From positions 1,387,340 through 1,451,339 of the forward strand of contig NZ_CH902578.1 of the NCBI RefSeq assembly GCF_000152805.1: a DNA stretch of 64,000 nt, in the 5' to 3' direction. This stretch comes from Maritimibacter alkaliphilus HTCC2654 (GTDB lineage Bacteria > Pseudomonadota > Alphaproteobacteria > Rhodobacterales > Rhodobacteraceae). Both the position numbers and the translations under genes were made by a program. Positions 8,171 to 16,900 of the stretch are shown in pieces (within the stretch, counting starts at the first letter, position 1; every line of letters begins with the position of its first letter). The notes beneath the pieces were generated by a model, which was not told the DNA's origin, did not search any database, and was given only the letters and a program-made list of their open reading frames with translations.

Positions 8171-9781
8171 TTGACCCAGGCGATTCGCGGCCTTCGCGCC
8201 CGCAGCACACGCCGCCAGGTCTTGACCGGACTGCTGTCGACCGCCGCCCTCGCACCGATGGCATGGCCCTTGCGGAGCCTTGCTCAGGATGCTGCCGAAG
8301 CGGCGCCAGAGGCCTCACCCACCACGCCCTTCAGCTTCGACTGGCTGTCGGAACGGATGCAGACGGCGGCGACCGGCGCGCCGCAGGCCCCGGAACAGAT
8401 CACCGGGTTCCTGACCGAGTTCGACTACGACGACTACCAGCGGGTGCGCTTCAGGCGTGACCGGACGCGGTGGACTGAGACTGAGAACGCGCCCTTCCAC
8501 CTGAACGCTTTCCATCTCGGCTGGCTCTTCAACGAACCCGTCCATCTGTACGAGGTCACGGACGGTCAGGCCGTGCCGATGCGCTTCACGACCGCCGATT
8601 TCGACTATTCGGACGTAAAGACCGAGATCCCCGACAATTTCGAGATGGCGGGCGTCGCGGGGTTCCGGCTGATGACGCCGCTCAACCGCGCCGATCACTA
8701 TGACGAACTCGCGGCCTTTCTGGGCGCGAGCTATTTCCGCGCGCTGGGGCGGGGCAACGTCTATGGCCTGTCCGCGCGTGGTCTGGCCGTGAACACCGGC
8801 ATGCCGGACGGCGAGGAATTTCCGCGTTTCACCGAGTTCTGGCTGGAAAAAGCCGCAGAAGGTGACGCGTCGGTCACGCTCTATGCGGCGCTTCGGTCGA
8901 AATCCGTCACGGGGGCCTATCGCTTCGTCCTGACTCCGGGCGAGACGACGACGGTGGACGTGACCGCGCGCCTGTTCATGCGTGAGAACGTGCAACAACT
9001 TGGCGTCGCGCCGCTGACCTCGATGTTCCTGTTCGGCGGGGCCGATCCCGGTGCCTTCGACGATTTCCGGGCCGCCGTTCACGACAGTGACCACCTGATC
9101 CTGAACACCCGCGCGGGCGACACTTACCTGCGCCCGCTGGTGAACCCGTCGCGTCTCGGCAACTCCTATCTGGCCGCACAAGACCCGGCTTCGTTCGGAC
9201 TGATCCAGCGCGAACGGGATTTCGATCAATATCTGGACGCACAGGCGCATTACGAGCGCCGCCCATCGCTGATCGTCGAGCCGCTCGGCGACTGGGGCCG
9301 CGGGTCCGTCCGGCTGCTGGAGATTCCCTCGGATCTCGAAGGGAACGACAACATCGTCGCTTATTGGGTGCCGGATGGTCCGGCACGTCAGGGCGACGCG
9401 TTCGAGTTCAGCTATCGCCTGCACTGGGGTCTGACGCCCCAAGGCGACCGCGCTTCCGAGCGTGCCCGCGTTTTGCGCACCCGTGTCGGAAAAGGCGGCG
9501 TCGCGGGCGTCAAGGGCACCACGGACCGCAAAAAGTTCGTCATCGACTTCGACGGCGGGCTTTTGGCGGAACTTCCCCGCGATGCGGACATTGAGCCGAA
9601 AGTGACGGTTCTGCGCGGCGAGCTTTCGCAGGCGACCCTGTCTCCGGTCGAGGGCACCGACCTGTGGCGACTGGTGATCGAGGCGGTGCCGGGCGACGGC
9701 TCGATGGAGTTGCAGGCGGTCCTCACGGGCTACGGGCGGATCCTGAGCGAGACATGGCTGTACCAATGGGTGAGCGAATGA
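8171..9781 (+). CDS. opgG: periplasmic glucan biosynthesis protein OpgG/OpgD family
   Basis: Periplasmic protein (536 aa) required for synthesis of the osmoregulated periplasmic glucan backbone. The start is a TTG at 8171 with GGAG 6 bases upstream. The N-terminus has a twin-arginine-like signal (STRRQVLTGL, then an Ala-rich hydrophobic core ending near SLAQDA). The body shows the MdoG fold signature, with FHLGWLFNEPVHLYEV and the RYGLSARGLAVNTG-like region near residue 200. It heads an operon whose order matches opgGIHC of R. sphaeroides. The E. coli paralogue with a Tat signal is OpgD, but the gene context favours the name opgG. The stop overlaps the next small gene as ATGA. Confidence 0.9.
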   Translation: MTQAIRGLRARSTRRQVLTGLLSTAALAPMAWPLRSLAQDAAEAAPEASPTTPFSFDWLSERMQTAATGAPQAPEQITGFLTEFDYDDYQRVRFRRDRTRWTETENAPFHLNAFHLGWLFNEPVHLYEVTDGQAVPMRFTTADFDYSDVKTEIPDNFEMAGVAGFRLMTPLNRADHYDELAAFLGASYFRALGRGNVYGLSARGLAVNTGMPDGEEFPRFTEFWLEKAAEGDASVTLYAALRSKSVTGAYRFVLTPGETTTVDVTARLFMRENVQQLGVAPLTSMFLFGGADPGAFDDFRAAVHDSDHLILNTRAGDTYLRPLVNPSRLGNSYLAAQDPASFGLIQRERDFDQYLDAQAHYERRPSLIVEPLGDWGRGSVRLLEIPSDLEGNDNIVAYWVPDGPARQGDAFEFSYRLHWGLTPQGDRASERARVLRTRVGKGGVAGVKGTTDRKKFVIDFDGGLLAELPRDADIEPKVTVLRGELSQATLSPVEGTDLWRLVIEAVPGDGSMELQAVLTGYGRILSETWLYQWVSE

Positions 9782-9954
9782 AAGACGTGTGGGAAAACGA
9801 CGGGCCGGTCCGGGCGATGATTTCGGACGAGCCAGAGGGCTGGGCGCCGCCCGAAGCCCCGCTCGACATGCCCCCGCAGATTCTTAAAACCCCCGCGGTG
9901 CGACTGGATCTGGGTCAGATCTTCAGGATGATCCTTCCGCGCCAGCGCATCTGA
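9778..9954 (+). CDS. opgI: small protein OpgI between opgG and opgH
   Basis: A 58-residue ORF whose ATG overlaps the opgG stop (ATGA) and which ends 13 bp before opgH. It is Pro-rich in the middle (EGWAPPEAPLDMPPQILK) and ends in a basic IFRMILPRQRI segment. It has no signal peptide or membrane helix. R. sphaeroides carries a small gene of unknown function, opgI, at exactly this place in its opgGIH operon; I assign the name from position and size, not from sequence alignment. Translational coupling argues it is a real protein. Its role is unknown; a peptide acting with the glucosyltransferase is one idea. Confidence 0.7.
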   Translation: MKDVWENDGPVRAMISDEPEGWAPPEAPLDMPPQILKTPAVRLDLGQIFRMILPRQRI

Positions 9955-9967
9955 ACGACGTTTTCCC

Positions 9968-11764
9968 ATGACACCCCGAACCCATCTCCCGCCGGACCCG
10001 ACAACGGTCCGGCTGCGCGCCGTGGCCCTTGGCTTCACGGTGCTGGCGGCCGTATCCGCGACGGTGCTGGTGACGGATGCGGCGTTGCAGGACGGGTTCC
10101 AGATCTGGGACGCGATCCGCAGCGGTTTGATCCTCGTCACGACCGGATGGCTGGCATGGGGTGCGGCGCTGGCGCTGATGGGCCTGTGGCCGCGCAAGGC
10201 GCAGGCGGCGCCCGCGCTCACCACGACGCCGCGCACCGCCGTGCTCGTCCCGATCTGCAACGAAGACCCGGTCTCCACCTTCGCACGGATCGCCGCCATG
10301 GACGGGTCGATCCGCGATGCGGCGCTCGATCTGGATATCGTGATCCTGTCCGATACCCGCTCGCAGGACGGACAAGCCGCCGAGCAGGCGGCGTTTCGCA
10401 TGTTGATCGCGGAAACGCAGGGCGCGGGCCGCATCTTCTACCGTAACCGAAGCGACAACCGGGGCCGCAAGGCGGGCAATGTCGAGGATTTCATCCGGCG
10501 TTCCGGCGGGGCCTATGACTATGCCGTGACGCTGGATGCCGATAGCCTGATGTCGGGCGCGGCGCTGCGCGAGATGATCGCGCGGATGGAAGCGGACCCG
10601 GGTCTTGGCCTGCTCCAGACCCTGCCCCGCATCGTGGGCGCGCAAAGCTTCTTCGGCCGCGCCATGCAATTCGCGTCCGCCTTTCACGGCCCGGTCTTCA
10701 CGCGCGGGCTTGAACGGATGCAGGGCGCGACCGGGCCGTACTGGGGCCATAACGCGATTGTCCGCGTCTCGGCCTTCGCGGCCTCCTGCGGTCTGCCCGA
10801 ACTGACGGGGAAGCCCCCCTTCGGCGGTCACATCCTGTCGCATGATTACGTCGAGGCCGCGCTGCTCGCCCGTGGCGGATGGAAGGTGAAGGCCGACAGC
10901 CGGATCGAAGGGTCATACGAGGAAGGCCCGGAGAACGTGCTGGCCTATGCCAAGCGCGACCGGCGCTGGTGTCAGGGCAACCTGCAACACATCCGTCTGC
11001 TCGCCGCCCCCGGTCTGGCGGGGTGGAGCCGCTACGTGTTCCTGCAAGGCATCTTCGCCTATCTCGTCTCGGTGCTCTGGGCGCTGTTCCTGATCTCGAC
11101 AGTCGCGGGAACCGTGTTCGCGCCCGAGCCGGACTATTTCCCAGACGCCTATCAGCTGTTCCCGGTGTTCCCGTCCGACCGCACGCGCGAGATCACCGCG
11201 CTGGTGCTTGGCATCGTCGGGCTGCTCATCATGCCGAAGGTGGCGATCCTTGTGAAATCCATCGCGACGGGCCGCGCACGCGGGTTCGGCGGTGCGGCGC
11301 GGGCGACGGGGTCGGTTCTGTTCGAGATCCTTCTGACTTCCCTCCTCGCCCCGATCATGCTCATGTTCCAGACCCGCGCGGTGCTTCAGGTCGTGACCGG
11401 GCAGGATGGCGGCTGGCCATCGCACGCGCGCGGCGAGGGCGCCCTGACACTCGGACAGGCGCTGCGGTCGTCCGCTTGGATCGAGGTCACGGGGCTTGCC
11501 GCCCTTCTCGCCACGGCATCCTTCGCGCCGACGCTCATGCTCTGGCTCCTCCCCGTCACGCTGCCGATGATCGCGGCCCCGGTCCTGATCTCATGGTCGT
11601 CGCAACCCGTGGGCGGTCTGCATTTCGGCGTGCCGGAAGAACGGAAGGTGCCGCGTGTCGTTGCCGACTACCGCGCCATCCACGCGCGCTGGCGGGCTGG
11701 CATCGAGGATCGGAAAGCCCCGGTGACACAGGCAGAACCGGAGGGGCGGCATGTCCCGGCCTGA
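9968..11764 (+). CDS. opgH: glucan biosynthesis glucosyltransferase H
   Basis: Inner-membrane family-2 glycosyltransferase (598 aa) that polymerises the glucose backbone of periplasmic glucans. Two N-terminal membrane helices (about 18-38 and 50-70) precede the catalytic domain: VLVPICNED, then VTLDADSLMSG (DxD-type), then HDYVEAALLAR and the RDRRWCQGN form of the QxxRW motif. Several C-terminal helices follow. It is much shorter than E. coli OpgH (~850 aa), lacking the long N-terminal cytoplasmic part. The ATG has no strong Shine-Dalgarno sequence but lies 13 bp after opgI, consistent with coupling. The 3' end overlaps opgC by 14 bp. Confidence 0.93.
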   Translation: MTPRTHLPPDPTTVRLRAVALGFTVLAAVSATVLVTDAALQDGFQIWDAIRSGLILVTTGWLAWGAALALMGLWPRKAQAAPALTTTPRTAVLVPICNEDPVSTFARIAAMDGSIRDAALDLDIVILSDTRSQDGQAAEQAAFRMLIAETQGAGRIFYRNRSDNRGRKAGNVEDFIRRSGGAYDYAVTLDADSLMSGAALREMIARMEADPGLGLLQTLPRIVGAQSFFGRAMQFASAFHGPVFTRGLERMQGATGPYWGHNAIVRVSAFAASCGLPELTGKPPFGGHILSHDYVEAALLARGGWKVKADSRIEGSYEEGPENVLAYAKRDRRWCQGNLQHIRLLAAPGLAGWSRYVFLQGIFAYLVSVLWALFLISTVAGTVFAPEPDYFPDAYQLFPVFPSDRTREITALVLGIVGLLIMPKVAILVKSIATGRARGFGGAARATGSVLFEILLTSLLAPIMLMFQTRAVLQVVTGQDGGWPSHARGEGALTLGQALRSSAWIEVTGLAALLATASFAPTLMLWLLPVTLPMIAAPVLISWSSQPVGGLHFGVPEERKVPRVVADYRAIHARWRAGIEDRKAPVTQAEPEGRHVPA

Positions 11765-12950
11765 GACCCAGATGCGCCGCCCGCGCGACAGCCGGATCGA
11801 CTTCTTCCGTGGCCTTCTGCTGTGGATGATCTTCGTCGATCACGTGCCCGGAAATCCCTATGAGCATTGGGCGACGATCCGCAACTGGGGGTTCTCGGAC
11901 GCCGCCGAAAGCTTTTTCATCATCTCCGGCATCGCCGCCGGGATCGCCTATTCGGGTCGCTTCGCCACATGGCGCGACACCGGGCTGTGGCCCGCGATCG
12001 CGCCGATGTGGAAGCGGTCGTGGGTGCTCTACTTGTCGCATATCTTCCTCACCGTGGCCGGAATCGCGATCTTCGCGTTGGGGGCCGAGGCGCTGGGGCT
12101 GGTCGAGCTTCTGACCAAGAACAACCTCAAGCAGGTGTTCCAGAACACGGCTCAGGCGATCATCGGAATCGTCACGCTCGGGCATCAGATCGGATATATG
12201 AACATTCTGCCGGCCTATTCGGTGCTTCTGGTGGCGGCGCCCTTCGCGATCCTCATCGGCCAGCGTGCGCCGCGCCTGCTTTTGATCGGCTCGGTTCTTC
12301 TGTGGTTCGCCACGGGGCTGTGGCGCTGGAACCTTCCGGCCTATCCGAACGCGGGCGGCTGGTTCTTCAACCCTTTCGCGTGGCAGCTCATCTTCGTCGT
12401 CGGGTTGCTGACCGGCATCGCGTTCCGCCGGGGCGAACGCTTCGTGCCGGTGAATCGCGCGCTGTTCTGGATCGCGGCGGGCTGGCTCGCCCTTGTGCTC
12501 GCCTGGCGCTACGTGCCGGAGTTCGGGCCTGCGATGAACCGTGGGATGGCATGGCTCGCCGGTCAGGGATTTCCGTTCCACATCACGTCCCACGACAAGA
12601 CATATCTGCCGTTCCTGCGCATGACCCATGCGCTTGCGCTGGTCTACGTGGTGTCCTGCCTGCCCGTGGTCACGACCCTCACCGCACAACGCTGGGGGGA
12701 ACCGCTACGGGTCATGGGCCGTCAGGGCCTCCTGATCTTTTCCGCCGGTGCGCTGTTGTCCTACGTCGGCCAGACCCTGATCGCGTGGCAGCCGGAGAAC
12801 GTGTTGATCCCGTGGCTCTACATCCCAGCGGGCACCGTGGCGCTGGTCGTTCTCGCCTGGGCCGCCGACTGGAAGCGGCGGGCGGGCACGGCAGGGACGC
12901 GGGCGCTGACCGTCAAGGACAGCCGCGCCGACCCGCTGGCCGCCGGGTGA
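11751..12950 (+). CDS. opgC: OpgC-type membrane acyltransferase (glucan succinylation)
   Basis: Polytopic membrane protein of 399 aa with about ten hydrophobic segments. It starts with DSRIDFFRGLLLWMIFVDH, the typical beginning of OpgC proteins, whose Arg/His pair is thought to be catalytic. In R. sphaeroides OpgC transfers succinyl groups to periplasmic glucans. The start has GGAGGGG a few bases upstream, inside the end of opgH. It closes the opgGIHC operon. The donor and exact substituent cannot be read from the sequence. Confidence 0.88.
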   Translation: MSRPETQMRRPRDSRIDFFRGLLLWMIFVDHVPGNPYEHWATIRNWGFSDAAESFFIISGIAAGIAYSGRFATWRDTGLWPAIAPMWKRSWVLYLSHIFLTVAGIAIFALGAEALGLVELLTKNNLKQVFQNTAQAIIGIVTLGHQIGYMNILPAYSVLLVAAPFAILIGQRAPRLLLIGSVLLWFATGLWRWNLPAYPNAGGWFFNPFAWQLIFVVGLLTGIAFRRGERFVPVNRALFWIAAGWLALVLAWRYVPEFGPAMNRGMAWLAGQGFPFHITSHDKTYLPFLRMTHALALVYVVSCLPVVTTLTAQRWGEPLRVMGRQGLLIFSAGALLSYVGQTLIAWQPENVLIPWLYIPAGTVALVVLAWAADWKRRAGTAGTRALTVKDSRADPLAAG

Positions 12951-13031
12951 CCTCGCCCGCCAAACCTTGATACCGCCCGCAGGCAATCCCTATCTCATAG
13001 CCCATCGAACAGAACGAAAGAGGCAGGCACG

Positions 13032-13400
13032 ATGCGCAACGCAGCCCTGATGCTGGGGATTATCGGCGGTTTGATCGCCATGGTGGTGGGGTTTTTCAAC
13101 TACGGCTACACCGAGGTCGTTCGCGCCAATGTCGAGATCGGCGAGGCCTTCGGTTTCGTTCAGAACGAGGAATTTCTGCGTATGTCCAGCTTCGTGGCCC
13201 CGCTGCTTGCCATCGCGGGCGGTGCGATGGCCAAGGTGCGCGCGCTGTGGGGCGGCATCCTGCTGATTGTCGCGGGCGGGCTGATGTATTACGCCTTCGG
13301 CTTCGGCGTCTTCACCATGTTCCCGATCGGCTTTGCGCTGGTGGGCGGGCTGCTCGCCCTCGCCGCCGGAAAACCGGACGAACCCAAGGCGCATTTCTGA
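13032..13400 (+). CDS. small integral membrane protein of unknown function
   Basis: A 122-residue protein with about four hydrophobic helices (residues ~5-25, 52-70, 74-90, 93-110) and short charged loops. The N-terminus LGIIGGLIAMVVGFFNYGY and the four-helix layout recall DUF4064-like membrane proteins, but I cannot name it firmly. The start follows GAAAGAGG. It lies 81 bp after opgC on the same strand, so it may be read from the same transcript or have its own promoter. Confidence 0.75.
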   Translation: MRNAALMLGIIGGLIAMVVGFFNYGYTEVVRANVEIGEAFGFVQNEEFLRMSSFVAPLLAIAGGAMAKVRALWGGILLIVAGGLMYYAFGFGVFTMFPIGFALVGGLLALAAGKPDEPKAHF

Positions 13401-13463
13401 ACACGCCTCGACGGGTAGCCCGCGCAATTCCTGTTGATTTTTGGAGTTTGTTTGATATCCATC

Positions 13464-13482
13464 ATTCTTGAGATCCGAGAAT
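13464..13482. promoter_or_regulatory. possible operator upstream of the TRAP operon
   Basis: ATTCT (13464-13468) and AGAAT (13478-13482) form an inverted repeat with 19-bp overall span, 23 bp before the TRAP binding-protein start. MarR proteins bind palindromes of this size, and a MarR gene is in the operon. The half-sites are short, so this is tentative. Confidence 0.25.
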
Positions 13483-13504
13483 CCGGACTCGTAGGGAGGA
13501 TATC

Positions 13505-14524
13505 ATGAAAAAGACTTACGTCGCGCTTTGCGCGATCCTGACCGTTATGGCCCCGGCCACCCTGACCGCGCAGGAGGTTACGCTCCGCCTGTCGCACTGG
13601 GTGCCGCCCACCATCTCGCCGGCGACCAAGGGGATCAATCCCTGGGCCGAATCCGTGATGGAGGCCTCGGACGGTCGCATCCAGATCGACATCTACCCGG
13701 CCCAGCAGCTTGGCCGCGCCCCCGATCACTATGACATGGCCAAGGACGGCATCGTCGATCTGTCTTACGTCAACCCCGGCTACACCGCTGGCCGCTTCCC
13801 GATCTACGCGCTGACCGAAGTGCCCTTCATGGCCGACGACAGCGTCAAGGGCGCGATGGCGATCCACGAATGGTATGCCGCCAACGGGGCCGAGCAGGAA
13901 ATGGGCGACGTCAAAGTCTGCTTCGTTCACCCGCACGCCCCCGGCGCGCTCCACACGCAGGTCGACGTGACCAGCCCGGACGGCGTTTCGGGCAAGAACG
14001 TGCGCCCGGCCCACGCCACGATGGCGCGCTTCGTGTCGCTGCTTGGCGGTGGCCCCGTGCAGGTGCCCGCCCCGGAAGTGCGTGAAGCCCTGTCGAAAGG
14101 TGCGGCCGAGGCCGTGACCTTCCCGTGGGGGTCGATGTACGACTTCAACCTGACCGAAGAAGTGCCCGTGCACCTCGACATGCCGTTCTACCTGTCGGCG
14201 CAGGTTCTGATCATGAACCTCGACAGCTACAATTCGCTGTCGGACGAGAACAAGGCCGTGATCGACGACCATTGCACCCCGGAATGGTCGGGCAAGGTCG
14301 CGCAGGGCTGGTACGACGACGACATGGCCGCCAAGGAAAAGCTGATGGCGGACGAGAACCAGACCTTCAACACGCCGACCGAGGAAGAGGTCGCCGCATG
14401 GCGTGAAGCCGCCGCGCCGCTCATCGACGAGTGGAAGGCCGCCGTGGCCGACCGTGGCCATGACGCCGACGCGATCCTCGAAGCCTACAAGGCCAAGCTG
14501 GTCGAAATGGGCGCCGACTACTAA
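13505..14524 (+). CDS. TRAP transporter solute-binding protein (DctP family)
   Basis: Periplasmic receptor of 339 aa. The signal peptide is MKKTYVALCAILTVMAPATL with cleavage near TAQ-EV. Family marks are LRLSHWVPPTISPATKGI at the mature N-terminus and the Arg-containing ligand region around KNVRPAHATMARFVSLLGG. It captures a carboxylate-type solute and delivers it to the DctQM membrane pair downstream. The start has GGGAGGA. The following acyl-CoA synthetase and hydratase suggest an organic acid that is activated to a CoA thioester after uptake. A GC-rich stem-loop separates it from the small permease gene. Confidence 0.92.
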   Translation: MKKTYVALCAILTVMAPATLTAQEVTLRLSHWVPPTISPATKGINPWAESVMEASDGRIQIDIYPAQQLGRAPDHYDMAKDGIVDLSYVNPGYTAGRFPIYALTEVPFMADDSVKGAMAIHEWYAANGAEQEMGDVKVCFVHPHAPGALHTQVDVTSPDGVSGKNVRPAHATMARFVSLLGGGPVQVPAPEVREALSKGAAEAVTFPWGSMYDFNLTEEVPVHLDMPFYLSAQVLIMNLDSYNSLSDENKAVIDDHCTPEWSGKVAQGWYDDDMAAKEKLMADENQTFNTPTEEEVAAWREAAAPLIDEWKAAVADRGHDADAILEAYKAKLVEMGADY

Positions 14525-14532
14525 GGCGAAAC

Positions 14533-14561
14533 CGGGCGCGCGGGGCCTCCTCGCGCGCCCG
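14533..14561 (+). terminator. intra-operon stem-loop after the TRAP binding-protein gene
   Basis: CGGGCGCGCG (14533-14542) and CGCGCGCCCG (14552-14561) are perfect inverted repeats around a 9-base loop, placed 8 bp after the binding-protein stop. No T-run follows, so partial attenuation or 3' stabilisation is more likely than full termination. Confidence 0.6.
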
Positions 14562-14577
14562 AACCTTGCAGGTCATC

Positions 14578-15126
14578 ATGCAGACAGATTCCACCAGCGC
14601 CGCCCGCGGCCTCAGTCGGGCCATCCTGTTCATCGAGCGGATCGCAGGGGCCCTGCTCGGCCTCGTCACGATCCTGATCGTCGCCTCGGCCATCGGCCGC
14701 TACGGCTTCGCCCGCCCCCTGCCGGACGCCTTCGATGTGTCGCGGCTGCTTCTGGGTGTCGCGATCGGCTGGGGCATGGCAAGCCTTGGCTTTCACGGCA
14801 CGCATATCAAGGTCGATCTGCTTGCCCAGGCGGTCGGGCGCAGCACGCGCCGCTGGATCAACGGCTTCGCATGGGCCGTGCTGGCCGCCTTTACCGCGCT
14901 TCTGTGCTGGAAGATCTGGGGCCGCGTGATGTCGGCCATGAACGGCGGCGACGCGACGATGGACCTGCGCCTGCCGCACTGGCCCTTCTTCCTCGCGATC
15001 TGGTTCGGCCTCATGGCGGCGTTGTTCACCACGCTGGTCCGGCTCTGGCTGATCGGTCGCCAAGGCACGGACCTTGGGGAATTCGACGGGATCGACGAAC
15101 AGCTTCTCGAGGATCAGAAACCATGA
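14578..15126 (+). CDS. TRAP transporter small permease (DctQ)
   Basis: Four-helix membrane protein of 182 aa that bridges the receptor and the large permease. Hydrophobic segments lie at about residues 20-42, 52-72, 92-112 and 137-160. The typical DctQ sequence WGMASLGFHGTHIKVDLL is present around residues 63-80. I use the ATG at 14578 with GCAGG upstream rather than a TTG four codons earlier. The stop overlaps the dctM start as ATGA. Confidence 0.9.
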   Translation: MQTDSTSAARGLSRAILFIERIAGALLGLVTILIVASAIGRYGFARPLPDAFDVSRLLLGVAIGWGMASLGFHGTHIKVDLLAQAVGRSTRRWINGFAWAVLAAFTALLCWKIWGRVMSAMNGGDATMDLRLPHWPFFLAIWFGLMAALFTTLVRLWLIGRQGTDLGEFDGIDEQLLEDQKP

Positions 15127-16415
15127 GCAACGAATTGATCGCAGGCGGCGGTTTCGTCGTCCTCTTCGCCCTCATGGCGCTGCGCGTTCCCATCGGGATC
15201 GCGATGGGCATCGTCGGCATCGGCGGCTTCGCCGTGGTGATCGACACGAAGCCCGCGCTGAACCTGCTGGCGCAATCCCCGATCTCGACCATCACCGATT
15301 TCAACCTGACGCTCATCCCGTTCTTCGTGCTGATGGGCGTGCTCGCCACGAATTCAGGCATGTCGTCCGAGCTTTTCCGTGCGGGCCGTGCATGGCTGGG
15401 TGGATTTCGCGGCGGGCTCGGCCTCGCCTCGGTCGGGGCCTGCGGCGGTTTCGCGGCGATCTGCGGCTCGTCAGTTGCCACCGCCGCCACCATGACCAAG
15501 ATCGCCTATCCCGAGATGAAGCGCGCAGGCTACGGCGACGAGGCCGCGACGGGCATCATCGCCGCTGGCGGCACGCTGGGCATCCTGATCCCGCCGTCCG
15601 TGGTGCTGGCGATCTATGGGTTCATCACCGAAACCGACATCGGCACGTTGTTCATCGCGGGGATCGTGCCGGGCCTTCTGGCCGTGCTGATGTACATGCT
15701 CACGGTGCGGTTCTGGTATGGCCGCACCCTGCCCGCCGCCGAGCCGTTCACGATTGCCGAGGCGATGGCGTCACTCCGCGGCGTCTGGGCCGTTGGCCTC
15801 TTGTTCATCGCGGTGATCTTGTCGATCTACTTCGGCATCGTCACCGCGACCGAAGCCGCCGCTGCCGGGGCACTCCTGACCGCAATCATCGGTTTCGTGC
15901 GCCGCCGGCTGACCTGGGCCACTCTTCTCGACAGTCTGGTCGAGGCGCTGCGCACCTCGGTCGCGATCTACGTGGTCCTGATCGGGGCGACGCTGTTCGG
16001 CTACTTCCTTGCCATCACCCGCGTCCCGCAGGAGTTCACGCAGTTCCTTGTCGACATCGGCGGCGGGCGCTACGGCACGCTCTTCCTGATCCTGCTCCTG
16101 TTCCTCGTGATGGGCTGCTTTCTGGACGCGATGGCAATGATTATCCTGATGGTCCCCATCGTCTTCCCGGTCATCACGCAGCTTGGCTTCGACCCGGTCT
16201 GGTTCGGCGTGATCGTGGTGATGACGGTGGAACTGGGGCTCATCACGCCACCCGTGGGAATGAACGTCTACGTCATCAATTCCATCGCCAGCCGGGTGAG
16301 CCTGCCCACGATCTTCAAAGGCGTCCTGCCCTTCGTCACGGTCGACGTCCTGCGTTTGCTTTTGCTCATCGCCTTTCCGGCGCTGGTGCTGTTCCTGCCG
16401 GGGAGCATGAACTGA
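15123..16415 (+). CDS. TRAP transporter large permease (DctM)
   Basis: Sodium-coupled secondary transporter subunit of 430 aa with about 11-13 hydrophobic segments. Landmarks are the N-terminal LRVPIGIAMGIVGIGG, then AICGSSVATAATMTKIAYPEMKRAGY and IIAAGGTLGILIPPSVVLAIYG, all hallmarks of DctM. The ATG at 15123 overlaps the dctQ stop. The gene end overlaps the MarR start as TGATG. With DctQ and the periplasmic receptor it imports the substrate using the sodium gradient. Confidence 0.93.
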   Translation: MSNELIAGGGFVVLFALMALRVPIGIAMGIVGIGGFAVVIDTKPALNLLAQSPISTITDFNLTLIPFFVLMGVLATNSGMSSELFRAGRAWLGGFRGGLGLASVGACGGFAAICGSSVATAATMTKIAYPEMKRAGYGDEAATGIIAAGGTLGILIPPSVVLAIYGFITETDIGTLFIAGIVPGLLAVLMYMLTVRFWYGRTLPAAEPFTIAEAMASLRGVWAVGLLFIAVILSIYFGIVTATEAAAAGALLTAIIGFVRRRLTWATLLDSLVEALRTSVAIYVVLIGATLFGYFLAITRVPQEFTQFLVDIGGGRYGTLFLILLLFLVMGCFLDAMAMIILMVPIVFPVITQLGFDPVWFGVIVVMTVELGLITPPVGMNVYVINSIASRVSLPTIFKGVLPFVTVDVLRLLLLIAFPALVLFLPGSMN

Positions 16416-16900
16416 TGCCCGAGACGCTGATGCGAGACGTGGCCGAGCTGACCGTGCCGGGGATGCTGCAAAACTCGGTGTCCTACCAGATCCGTCTGCT
16501 CCAGATCGCATCTTACAAGAGCTTTGAACAGCAAATGTCGAGCCACGGCTCGGCCCCGCGCTACTTCGGGCTGCTCAAAATCGTCGAGGCGAACCCCGGC
16601 ATCCCCCAGACGCGGCTGGCCGAGGCGATCTATCTGGATCGCTCGTCGCTCGTCCCGATCCTTGAAACGCTGACCCGCGAAGGCTGGGTCGAGCGCAAGA
16701 AATCGACCACCGACAAACGCGTGCGCCGGGTGTTCCTGACGAAAGCCGGGGCCGAGAACCTCGCCCGGCTGGAGGACGAGGTGACGGCGCACGAGACGAT
16801 GGTCACCGCCGATCTGACGCCGGCGGAAAAGGCGACGCTCCTCGACCTGCTTGCGCGCGTCGACAAGACCCTGAGGGCAAATTTCGGAGGCGCGTCATGA
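16415..16900 (+). CDS. MarR-family transcriptional regulator
   Basis: A 161-residue winged-helix regulator. The recognition region is about residues 50-95 (NPGIPQTRLAEAIYLDRSSL, then the wing ERKKSTTDKRVRRVFLT with the family's Asp-x-Arg). The long first and last helices give the dimer interface. It overlaps dctM by one base and the ligase by 4 bp. MarR proteins in such operons, for example CouR in p-coumarate breakdown, often sense the CoA thioester made by the neighbouring ligase. That mechanism is an inference here. Confidence 0.9.
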   Translation: MPETLMRDVAELTVPGMLQNSVSYQIRLLQIASYKSFEQQMSSHGSAPRYFGLLKIVEANPGIPQTRLAEAIYLDRSSLVPILETLTREGWVERKKSTTDKRVRRVFLTKAGAENLARLEDEVTAHETMVTADLTPAEKATLLDLLARVDKTLRANFGGAS

